DNA from: Gemmatimonadota bacterium
GTDB taxonomy: Bacteria > Gemmatimonadota > Gemmatimonadetes > Longimicrobiales > Gaopeijiaceae
NCBI GenBank assembly: GCA_003567615.1
Contig: PWZC01000004.1
Coordinates: forward strand, 1-8,747
DNA length: 8,747 nucleotides
Reading direction: 5' to 3'
Positions 1 to 6,807 of the stretch are shown piece by piece. The notes beneath the pieces were generated by a model. That model did no database searches. It had not been told where the DNA came from and was given only the letters and a program-made list of their open reading frames with translations. The stretch's first letter is position 1. Each line of letters begins with the position of its first letter. A program made the position numbers and the translations under genes.

Positions 1-3000
1 CAGGTCCGACGCCTCGAGGCCCTGGCAGCCCGGGCCGAGGCCATCATCGTCGAGACGGACTTCACCTTCCTCTTCGACACCGACCGGAAGCTCTTCTCCA
101 TCGGGTGGAACCAGAACCTGTTCAGCCTCGATCATTCCTACTACGACCTGCTGGCCTCGGAGGCACGGCTGGCCGGGTTCGTCGCCATCGCGCTGGACGA
201 CGCACCGGTGGAGCACTGGTTCCGCCTGGGGCGCATCCTGACCCGCACCGGCGGGGGCCGTGGGGCGTTGGTTTCGTGGAGCGGAAGTGCCTTCGAGTAT
301 CTCATGCCCTCCCTGGTCATGCGCTCGTACCGCGGCACCCTGCTCTACCGGGGCGAGGAGGCGGCGGTGCAGCGGCAGATCTCCTATGGCAAGGAGCGAG
401 GGGTGCCCTGGGGGATGAGCGAGAGCGCCTACAACCTCCGGGACCGGGAGTTCACCTACCAGTACCGGGCTTTCGGGGTGCCGGATCTGGCCCTGAAGCG
501 GGGCATGGGACGGGACCTGGTCATTGCCCCGTACGCATCGCTCCTGGCCCTGGCGGTGGATCCCGGCGCCTCCATGGACAACCTGTCCCACCTGGAGGAG
601 TTGGACGCACTGGGTCCCTATGGCTTCCGCGACGCCCTGGACTTCACCCGGCCGGAAGGGGCCGGGCGCCACGCCCTGGTGCGGACCTACATGGCGCATC
701 ACATCGGCATGGGCATGGTGGCACTGGCCAATGCCCTGACCAGTGGAATCTGGCGCCAACGCTTCCACTCTGACCCCAGGGTCAAGGCCGCCGAACTCCT
801 TCTCCAGGAGCGGCTCCCACGGGCCCAGGCATTCCAGGAGACCCAACAGGCCCAGCCCGAAGATGCCCTGCCGGAGCCCGATCTGGCCCAACCGGTGGTG
901 CGCACCTTCACCGACCCCGACACCCTCCGTCCCCACGTGGCGCTTCTGGGGCGGGGACCGTTCACAGCCATGGTCACCCACGGCGGGGGAGGCTACACCC
1001 GCCACGGCGCCATTGCCGTGACCCGGTGGCGGACCGATGGCACCACCGACTCTTCCGGGCAGTTCTGCTACGTGCGGAACGTGGATCGGGACCGGGTCTG
1101 GTCGGTGGCCCACCAGCCCGTCTGCGCGCCGGCGGATCGGTACGAAGCGCTCCTGGCCACGGACCGGGTGAGTTTCCACCGCACGGACGGGGAGATGGAA
1201 ACCCGGACGGAGATCGTGGTGGTCCCGGAGGACCGGGCCAAGGTCCGGAACGTCACGGTGACCAACCGCGGACAGGACCCCGCCGAGGTCGAACTCACGA
1301 GCTACGGTGAGATCGTCCTCAACCGCCGCGATGCCGACCAGGCGCACCGGACCTTCTCCAACCTCTTCGTCACCACCGAATGGCACCCCTGGTGCACCGC
1401 CCTCACCGCCGTGCGGCGACCCCGTTCGAAGGGAGAGGCTCCCCTTCGGATGGTCCACGTGGTGAGTGCGGGATCCGGTCCCATCGGCCCGGTGAGTTGG
1501 GAGACCGACCGGGCCCGCTTCCTGGGACGGGGCAGGACGGCCCGCAATCCCGTCGCCATGGACGCCCCGGGCCCCCTCTCCGGCACGGTGGGGGCCGTGC
1601 TCGATCCGGTCTTCGCCCTCCGGACCCGAGTCCGCCTGGAGCCGGGCGAGGCCCGCTCCCTGGCCTTTACCACCCTGGTGGCCGGTACCCGGGAAGAGAC
1701 CTTCGAGCTGGCCGACCGTTACCACGATCAGCACGCGCCTCAGAGGGCGCTGGACCTGGCGTGGATCACCCAGCAGGCCGAACTGCGCGAGCTGGGACTC
1801 ACGCCCGGGGACTCCGCCGCGTTCCAGGAGCTGGCGGGCCTCCTCCTCTACCCGCTCCACGGAGGCGGACGTCTCCGCCCTTCTCCCGGAACGCGGGCGG
1901 GTGGGGCCGGGCCTCAACCCCTCCTATGGGCTCAGGGGATTTCCGGGGACCACCCCATCCTCCTGACGACCATCGACTCCATGGAGGGGCTTCCGACGCT
2001 GCGCCGCCTGCTCTCGGCCCACCACTATCTGAGGCGGCGCGGACTCAGCGTGGACCTGGTGGTCCTGAACAGGCAACCGTCGTCGTATCTCCAGGAGCTT
2101 CAGGAACGGATCGTCGAGGCCCGACACACGCTGGGCACCGCCGCGGATACGGATGGAGCCGGAGCGATCTTCCCCCTGAGGAAGGACCAGATAAGCCGGG
2201 AACAGCTGCTCATGCTGGAGGCCACGGCCGCGGTGAACATTCACTCCGATGGACGGGCGCTGCCGCAGCTCCTGAAGGAGGCGGAGGAGCGTAAGGCGGA
2301 AGGCAGGGAGGAGGGGGTACGGGGGGGAAGTCCGGCCGAGATCCATCCGCCGTCCCGGGAGATCCAGGCGGATCAGGCGTCCCTCTGGGCCCAGCTCGGG
2401 GAGACCTCACCGACCCACCCCCATCCGGGCTCCGGTGACGGCCTTCTCCTCTACAACGGTACCGGCGGGTTCACACCGGAGGGCGACTACCTGATCCAGG
2501 TCTCGGACGAGGCCCTTCCCCCGGCCCCCTGGTCCAATGTGGTGGCCAACCGTCGCGGCGGGTTCCTGGTCACCGAGCGTGGCGGCGGGTTCACCTGGGC
2601 TGAGAGCAGCTTCTTCCATCGGCTCTCTCCGTGGCGAAATGACCCCGTGAGTGATGAGCCCGGCGAGGCCATCTATCTCCGGGACGACCGGACCGGGGAG
2701 CTCTGGGGTGCCCCCCCGGCACCCGTCGGATCCCAGGATCCCTACACGACGGTCCACTCTCCGGCGGCCACCGAGTTCTGTCACGACCGGGGGGATATCT
2801 CGACCCGTCTGGTGATGGGCATGGCCGGGGAGGACCCGGTGAAGGTGTCGCTGCTCCGGATCCGGAATCAGGGGAGCCGACCCCGACGGCTCTCCATGAC
2901 CGCCTATGTGGAGTGGACCCTGGGCGTATCCAGGCAGGTGACCCAGAATCGCCTTCATGTGGAGTATGACACCGACACGTGTGCCGTGCTGGCCCGCAAT

Positions 3001-5028
3001 CCCTTCGATCCCGACTTCGGTGGAAGGGTGGCCTTCCTGGCCCTGGGGACCAGACCCAAGGACCACACGCTGAACCGGACGGACTTCCTGGGTCGCAACG
3101 GTACCCTGGAGGCACCGGCCTGGCTGGTCCGACCCGAGTCCCGGGCCGGGCATCGGGCCGGTGAGCGGGAGCGACCGAAGGGGGGAGAGACGGGGTGGGA
3201 GGCGCTTCGTGCCATGCCCGATCCGTGCGCCGCCCTGGAGCGGGCGGTGGAGCTGGCACCGGGTGAGGAGACGGAACTGGTCATCCTCCTGGGATCGGGG
3301 CGGGACAGGGCCGAAGCCCTCATGCTCCTGGAGCGCTACCGGACCGCTGCCGCGGCGCGCGCTGCCCTGGAAGCGAATCGGGCCGATTGGGCCCGACGTT
3401 CGGCGGTGGTGGAGGTGCGAACGCCGGAGCCCTCCTTCGACGTCATGATGAACCGCTGGCTCCTGCACCAGACCCTGTCCTGCCGACTCTGGGCCCGGTC
3501 CGCCCTCTATCAGAGCGGGGGGGCCTACGGGTTTCGCGATCAGCTCCAGGACGCCATGGCGCTGGTCCACGCCGAGCCCGCCCTGGTGCGGGAACACCTG
3601 GTGCGGGCCGCCGGCCGCCAGTTCGTGGAGGGGGATGTCCAGCACTGGTGGCACCCGGAGACCGGCAGGGGGGTGCGCACACGCTTCTCGGACGACCTGG
3701 TATGGCTTCCGTTCACCGTGGACCATTATCTGCGGGTCACCGGCGACGACTCCGTCCTGGACGAGGAGATTCCCTTCCTGGAGATGGCACTCCTGGGTCC
3801 CGACGAACACGAGGTCTACGGCCAACCCTCCGTGAGCTCCGAATCGGGTACGCTCTACGAGCACTGCCTCCGTGCCCTCGAGCGCGCATGCACCACCGGG
3901 GCCCATGGCCTTCCCCTCATGGGGATCGGGGACTGGAACGACGGGATGAATCGGGTGGGTGTGGAGGGACGGGGCGAGAGTGTCTGGCTGGCGTGGTTCC
4001 TCAGCGCTACCCTCCGGGACTTTGCCCATCACGCCCGGTCCCGGGGCGACACCGAGACGGCGGATGCCCTCCTGGCCCAGTCCAGGGGGTATGCCGAAGC
4101 CGCCAATGAGCACGGATGGGACGGGGACTGGTATCGCCGGGCCTACTTCGACGACGGGACCCCCCTGGGGTCTGCCACCAACGACGAGTGCCGTATCGAT
4201 TCCATTGCCCAGAGCTGGAGTGTGCTCTCCGGCGCCGGAGAGCCGGACAAGGCGGCCCGGGCCATGGAGTCCCTGGAGGCTCACCTGGTGGATGGGGAGC
4301 TGGGACTCATCCGGCTCCTCACACCCCCCTTCGACGACGGCCCCCTGGACCCGGGCTACATCAAGGGGTATCTGCCCGGCGTTCGGGAAAATGGGGCGCA
4401 GTACACCCATGCCGCCCTCTGGGCGGTGCAGGCGGTGGCGGAGCAAGGGAGGGGCGACCGGGCATTCGCGCTCTTCCAGATGATCAATCCCCTGCACCAC
4501 GCGGAAACGCCCGAGGGGGTGACCCGATACCGGGTGGAGCCCTACGTGGTCGCGGCCGACGTCTACACCTCGCCCGACCACCCGGGGCGGGGGGGCTGGA
4601 CCTGGTACACCGGCTCCGCAAGCTGGATGTACCGGGTGGGTCTGGAGTCGCTCCTGGGTTTCCATCGGAGGGGAAGGCTCCTCTTCCTGGAACCCTCCGT
4701 GCCCATGGATTGGGAGGCGTTCTCCGTGGACTACCGTTACGGGAACACCCTCTACCGGATCCGGGTGGAGGAGCCGGGGCGGATCCGGGAAGAGGGCGCC
4801 GAGGTGACCATGGAGGGGGGCGGCGGCCTGAAGATCGCCCAGGTGCCTGCCGGAGCAATCCCACTGGTGGACGACGGGATCCCCCGGGACGTGGTGGTGA
4901 GGCCGCGGGCGGAGGCTCGGGAGCGGACGGAGCCGCCAGGGTCCGGGTCCGGGGAGCACGTGCCCGGGTCAGGGGGGCACGTGCCTGGGTCAGGGGACCA
5001 CGTGCCCGGGTCACGAAAAGAGAGGTAG
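1..5028 (+). CDS. ndvB: Cyclic beta-1,2-glucan synthase (NdvB/ChvB type), C-terminal 1675 residues, 5' end cut by the window
   Basis: The frame is open from base 1 to TAG at 5026-5028; no start is present, so residues are counted from base 1. Full-length family members are about 2800 residues, with an N-terminal membrane-embedded GT84 glucosyltransferase that would lie to the left. Residues about 15-270 match the glycoamylase-like module (now GH189, assigned to ring closure by transglycosylation): SYYDLLASEARLAGFVAIA, SWSGSAFEYLMP (Glu99), GVPWGMSESAYN (Glu141), YQYRAFGVP and YMAHHIGMG. Residues about 295-560 and 815-1130 are two GH94-associated beta-sandwich domains; the second opens with LLLYNGTGGF. 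Residues about 1140-1560 form the GH94 alpha/alpha barrel, with GDWNDGMN (1310-1317) carrying the expected catalytic Asp and WTWYTGSASWMYR (1533-1545) at the phosphate site. In characterised synthases this unit trims glucan by phosphorolysis and so sets chain length. Oddities are a charged linker at about 755-815 and a repetitive C-terminal tail. No frameshift was seen. The family call is very secure; glucan linkage and GT84 presence are inferred. Confidence 0.95.
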   Translation, partial: QVRRLEALAARAEAIIVETDFTFLFDTDRKLFSIGWNQNLFSLDHSYYDLLASEARLAGFVAIALDDAPVEHWFRLGRILTRTGGGRGALVSWSGSAFEYLMPSLVMRSYRGTLLYRGEEAAVQRQISYGKERGVPWGMSESAYNLRDREFTYQYRAFGVPDLALKRGMGRDLVIAPYASLLALAVDPGASMDNLSHLEELDALGPYGFRDALDFTRPEGAGRHALVRTYMAHHIGMGMVALANALTSGIWRQRFHSDPRVKAAELLLQERLPRAQAFQETQQAQPEDALPEPDLAQPVVRTFTDPDTLRPHVALLGRGPFTAMVTHGGGGYTRHGAIAVTRWRTDGTTDSSGQFCYVRNVDRDRVWSVAHQPVCAPADRYEALLATDRVSFHRTDGEMETRTEIVVVPEDRAKVRNVTVTNRGQDPAEVELTSYGEIVLNRRDADQAHRTFSNLFVTTEWHPWCTALTAVRRPRSKGEAPLRMVHVVSAGSGPIGPVSWETDRARFLGRGRTARNPVAMDAPGPLSGTVGAVLDPVFALRTRVRLEPGEARSLAFTTLVAGTREETFELADRYHDQHAPQRALDLAWITQQAELRELGLTPGDSAAFQELAGLLLYPLHGGGRLRPSPGTRAGGAGPQPLLWAQGISGDHPILLTTIDSMEGLPTLRRLLSAHHYLRRRGLSVDLVVLNRQPSSYLQELQERIVEARHTLGTAADTDGAGAIFPLRKDQISREQLLMLEATAAVNIHSDGRALPQLLKEAEERKAEGREEGVRGGSPAEIHPPSREIQADQASLWAQLGETSPTHPHPGSGDGLLLYNGTGGFTPEGDYLIQVSDEALPPAPWSNVVANRRGGFLVTERGGGFTWAESSFFHRLSPWRNDPVSDEPGEAIYLRDDRTGELWGAPPAPVGSQDPYTTVHSPAATEFCHDRGDISTRLVMGMAGEDPVKVSLLRIRNQGSRPRRLSMTAYVEWTLGVSRQVTQNRLHVEYDTDTCAVLARNPFDPDFGGRVAFLALGTRPKDHTLNRTDFLGRNGTLEAPAWLVRPESRAGHRAGERERPKGGETGWEALRAMPDPCAALERAVELAPGEETELVILLGSGRDRAEALMLLERYRTAAAARAALEANRADWARRSAVVEVRTPEPSFDVMMNRWLLHQTLSCRLWARSALYQSGGAYGFRDQLQDAMALVHAEPALVREHLVRAAGRQFVEGDVQHWWHPETGRGVRTRFSDDLVWLPFTVDHYLRVTGDDSVLDEEIPFLEMALLGPDEHEVYGQPSVSSESGTLYEHCLRALERACTTGAHGLPLMGIGDWNDGMNRVGVEGRGESVWLAWFLSATLRDFAHHARSRGDTETADALLAQSRGYAEAANEHGWDGDWYRRAYFDDGTPLGSATNDECRIDSIAQSWSVLSGAGEPDKAARAMESLEAHLVDGELGLIRLLTPPFDDGPLDPGYIKGYLPGVRENGAQYTHAALWAVQAVAEQGRGDRAFALFQMINPLHHAETPEGVTRYRVEPYVVAADVYTSPDHPGRGGWTWYTGSASWMYRVGLESLLGFHRRGRLLFLEPSVPMDWEAFSVDYRYGNTLYRIRVEEPGRIREEGAEVTMEGGGGLKIAQVPAGAIPLVDDGIPRDVVVRPRAEARERTEPPGSGSGEHVPGSGGHVPGSGDHVPGSRKER
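4936..5013 (+). repeat. 21-bp tandem repeat, about 3.7 copies, at the 3' end of ndvB
   Basis: A unit starting CACGTGCCCGGGTCAGGGG recurs with exact 21-bp period at 4957, 4978 and 4999 (the last copy is 15 bp long). A degenerate copy precedes it at 4936-4956. Because 21 is a multiple of three, it encodes a seven-residue repeat, H-V-P-G-S-G-(G/D), at the protein's C-terminus. Each full unit carries the palindromes CACGTG and CCCGGG or a one-base variant. The final copy supplies the TGA stop of the convergent minus-strand gene. Confidence 0.9.
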
Positions 5029-5550
5029 GATGTTGTCCCTGATGAAGTCGAGTCGATCCACCTCGGCAATGTGGGTAATGAACTCTTCTTGCATCTTGTA
5101 CACGATGACGAAGATCCAGATGTACCATCTGTACTTCCGGTACACGGCGTAGGCCTTCACCTCCTCCGAGCCCTTGAAGAAGAAGATGGCGGAGTAGATC
5201 AGGAAGAGGGGCTCGAGGAAATTCGGGAAGAAGAAGAAGTACGTCGTATCCCCGGTGACGAAGAAGAGGGCCTGCCCCACGGTCCTCAGCGCGAAGAAGG
5301 CGTACATCCACTTCCGCAGTCCCCACTGGAACCGCCAGGCGGCCAGGACCATTCCCAGATACGCCAGCCAATCGAAGAACTTGTCCGTCAGCTGGTACGT
5401 TTCCTCCCCCAGCCCGAGCCACTGCAGGATGTCTCCATCGATGACATCCAAGATAAAGTTGCTCCAGCCCGCCACGAACGGGAAGAACATGGTGAGGCCG
5501 GCAAGGACGACCCGCAGGATCCATATGACGCCAATGGCGAGTTCAGACAA
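5011..5550 (-). CDS. Unassigned multi-pass inner-membrane protein, 179 aa
   Basis: I do not recognise a family. The protein has about five hydrophobic segments, near residues 5-27, 57-72, 82-98, 103-125 and 141-158. It is very rich in aromatic residues (FFFFPN at 105-110, many Trp and Tyr), with Lys/Arg in short loops, so an integral membrane protein is well supported. No signal-peptidase site or catalytic motif is visible. The start is TTG at 5548-5550, chosen because GAGGT lies 4 bases upstream and there is no in-frame ATG or GTG before the first helix. The strongly hydrophobic composition at normal codon bias argues that it is a real gene and not a shadow. It is the last gene of the minus-strand set, 112 bp after the cupin gene, and its end overlaps the convergent ndvB end by 18 bp. 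A role in envelope biology is only a guess. Confidence 0.85.
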   Translation of the reverse strand: MSELAIGVIWILRVVLAGLTMFFPFVAGWSNFILDVIDGDILQWLGLGEETYQLTDKFFDWLAYLGMVLAAWRFQWGLRKWMYAFFALRTVGQALFFVTGDTTYFFFFPNFLEPLFLIYSAIFFFKGSEEVKAYAVYRKYRWYIWIFVIVYKMQEEFITHIAEVDRLDFIRDNILPLFS

Positions 5551-5554
5551 CTGA

Positions 5555-5559
5555 ACCTC
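5555..5559 (-). promoter_or_regulatory. Ribosome binding site supporting a TTG start
   Basis: On the minus strand the sequence reads GAGGT, then four bases, then TTG. This is the only Shine-Dalgarno-like match near the N-terminus of the membrane protein and it decides the non-ATG start. Confidence 0.6.
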
Positions 5560-5609
5560 AGGGTTTGCGCGATCAGTTGGGGTCCGCCACTACCGTACCG
5601 AGAATGCCC

Positions 5610-5627
5610 CCCGGGAGCAATCCCGGG
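5610..5627. repeat. Perfect 7-bp inverted repeat with a 4-base loop between the cupin and membrane genes
   Basis: CCCGGGA, GCAA, TCCCGGG forms a perfect GC-rich stem. Read on the minus strand (the direction of both flanking genes) the loop is TTGC and no T-run follows, so it is not a canonical intrinsic terminator. It could be an mRNA-stabilising or attenuating hairpin between two co-oriented genes. A 10-bp palindrome, CAGGTACCTG, lies at 5664-5673 over the cupin stop codon. Confidence 0.5.
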
Positions 5628-5662
5628 AAATGGTCCGGAACTGAGCCGACGACGCTACCGGG

Positions 5663-6220
5663 TCAGGTACCTGCGACAGCAGGCCCCGAGGGTTTTGGCG
5701 AAATCCGGCGATGCTTCCCCAGGACGAAGGCTACTCCAGCCAGGAGAGCGAAGGCAGGGCGGGTGATGAATCGGGGAACGCCGGGGAGATCGTGCTCATC
5801 GATCACCTGGTGCGCGGCCCAGGCCATCTCAAGGAGTGGGATGTCCTTCCACCGTCCCCCGTTCTCATTGGCCAGCCTGGACATCTCCGTCATGAACCAC
5901 TGGAAGTTCAGGGCCGGCTCGAGTGTGATCCGAATGATCAGGGGGTTGTCCGGATCGGGGTTGCAGAAGCTGTGGACCTGCCCGGCCGGGACCACCAACG
6001 TCTCACCGGCCCGGATCCGGCGCTCTTCCTTCCCGACCTTGGCCAGCATTTCGCCTGAGGTCACCCGGAAGGTCTCCACCTGCCGCGCATGGATGTGCGG
6101 GTCCGGTCCCGGGGTGCCGGGAGACCCGACGAACTCGAACTCCACACTGGGGGCTGTGGGGTCGGGTTCACTGAAGAAGGTGAAGCGCTCGCCCTGGGGC
6201 TGGACCTCGAAGGTGATCAC
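5663..6220 (-). CDS. Single-domain cupin protein with a C-terminal hydrophobic helix, 185 aa
   Basis: This is a small beta-barrel metal-binding protein of the cupin_2 type. Counting from the chosen GTG, cupin motif 1 is PHIHARQVETFRVTSG (His42, His44, Glu49, then Gly56) and motif 2 is GETLVVPAGQVHSFCN (His83, Asn87). All four usual metal ligands are therefore present. The barrel ends near residue 105. A helical region follows, including FMTEMSRLANENGG, then a hydrophobic stretch at about 155-169 (PAFALLAGVAFVLG) ending in KHRR, which looks like a tail anchor with a basic stop-transfer. The start is GTG at 6218-6220 because GGAGGAG lies 5 bases upstream. An in-frame ATG at 6284-6286 would add 22 residues but has no visible ribosome binding site. 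The substrate is unknown: cupins include dioxygenases, isomerases and sugar or hormone binders, and nothing here decides between them. Confidence 0.88.
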   Translation of the reverse strand: MITFEVQPQGERFTFFSEPDPTAPSVEFEFVGSPGTPGPDPHIHARQVETFRVTSGEMLAKVGKEERRIRAGETLVVPAGQVHSFCNPDPDNPLIIRITLEPALNFQWFMTEMSRLANENGGRWKDIPLLEMAWAAHQVIDEHDLPGVPRFITRPAFALLAGVAFVLGKHRRISPKPSGPAVAGT

Positions 6221-6225
6221 GGGTG

Positions 6226-6232
6226 CTCCTCC
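6226..6232 (-). promoter_or_regulatory. Strong ribosome binding site deciding the cupin GTG start
   Basis: The minus strand reads GGAGGAG, CACCC, GTG. This near-consensus site at ideal spacing favours GTG at 6220 over the upstream ATG at 6286. Confidence 0.7.
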
Positions 6233-6251
6233 GAGCAAAGGGTTGGCGTTG

Positions 6252-6275
6252 GGACCTTGAAGTGACGCAAGGTCC
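6252..6275. repeat. Inverted repeat in the presumed cupin leader
   Basis: GGACCTT at 6252-6258 and AAGGTCC at 6269-6275 form a perfect 7-bp stem around a 10-base loop. If translation starts at GTG 6220, this lies in the 5' untranslated leader about 20 bases before the ribosome binding site. If it starts at ATG 6286, the repeat is coding. Regulatory function is not shown. Confidence 0.4.
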
Positions 6276-6333
6276 ACTGCATCCATCGGAGTACGTCCGT
6301 TCGTCGCAGCGCGGAAGCGCAGACGGGCAGGAG

Positions 6334-6361
6334 CTTATCTCTGCGGGAGGATCGACGGCAA
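6334..6361 (-). promoter_or_regulatory. Possible sigma70-like promoter for the cupin gene
   Basis: On the minus strand TTGCCG (6356-6361) and GATAAG (6334-6339) are separated by 16 bases, each matching the consensus hexamer at four of six positions. It sits in the 222-bp space between the coiled-coil gene and the cupin GTG, where an independent promoter would be expected. In GC-rich DNA from an unknown phylum this is only a candidate. Confidence 0.3.
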
Positions 6362-6442
6362 GAATACTCGCCTCACCACACGGTGGTACCGGAACATGGA
6401 TCCAGCCCGAGAGAGGCACCGGAACCGCCGGGCCCACTCCCC

Positions 6443-6736
6443 TCAGGAGAAGGGCTCGGGGCCCGCCTCCTTGAGAGCCTGATCCAGAAGCCGGCGCCCT
6501 TTCTCCATGCCTTTCCTGAACCGGTCCCATTCCGAACCCTCCTCCTCGGAGAGCCCCTCGAACAGGGCTTGGGCCTGCTCGAACTGTTCTCGAAGGGCTT
6601 TCACCGTCTCGGTGAGCTCGGCCCTGCGTTGGGCTTCAGCCCGGTCCACCGTCTTCTGGAGTTCTTCAAGCCCCATCTGCCACTTCTTCAACTGCTCATG
6701 GATGTCCGCCTGCGTAACCGAATCGGAATCGCTCAT
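6443..6736 (-). CDS. Short coiled-coil protein of unknown function, 97 aa
   Basis: This is a highly charged soluble protein with no Cys and no membrane segment. Residues about 10-60 form an amphipathic helix with heptad-like spacing (EQLKKWQMGLEELQKTVDRA onward). A Ser/Glu-rich break at about 62-68 is followed by a second helix to about residue 91. This suggests a dimerising or scaffolding helical hairpin. The ATG at 6734-6736 was chosen because GGAGG lies 4 bases upstream. An ATG at 6775 would add 13 residues (MFRTLRVPGNGGV) without a ribosome binding site and with non-helical sequence. It follows the methyltransferase gene by 71 bp in the same direction and may be co-transcribed. I cannot assign a family or function. 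Confidence 0.75.
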   Translation of the reverse strand: MSDSDSVTQADIHEQLKKWQMGLEELQKTVDRAEAQRRAELTETVKALREQFEQAQALFEGLSEEEGSEWDRFRKGMEKGRRLLDQALKEAGPEPFS

Positions 6737-6740
6737 GACG

Positions 6741-6745
6741 CCTCC
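6741..6745 (-). promoter_or_regulatory. Ribosome binding site deciding the coiled-coil start
   Basis: The minus strand reads GGAGG, CGTC, ATG. It selects the internal ATG at 6736 over the upstream in-frame ATG at 6775. Confidence 0.6.
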
Positions 6746-6807
6746 GTTTCCTGGAACTCGGAGCGTCCGGAACATGGACGCCCGATGTGTGGAAAACCAC
6801 AGTCACG

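Noticed and set aside
2407..4959. 850-codon open frame on the minus strand opposite ndvB
   Set aside because: It is an antisense shadow produced by GC-rich codon bias: Pro/Gly/His/Arg-rich, no domain, no ribosome binding site, and fully covered by a well-supported glucan synthase frame.
5071..5766. Plus-strand 231-codon frame across the membrane protein and cupin ends
   Set aside because: It is the antisense of two better-supported genes, very rich in Glu/Asp/Arg, and lacks any motif.
6220..6286. Cupin start at ATG 6286
   Set aside because: No Shine-Dalgarno precedes it, whereas GTG 6220 has GGAGGAG at 5 bases. The extra 22 residues are not part of the cupin fold. It remains a possible alternative start.
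6788..6801. Hairpin TGTGG-AAAA-CCACA between the methyltransferase and coiled-coil genes as a terminator
   Set aside because: The stem is only 5 bp and neither strand has a T-run after it, so it does not support an intrinsic terminator.
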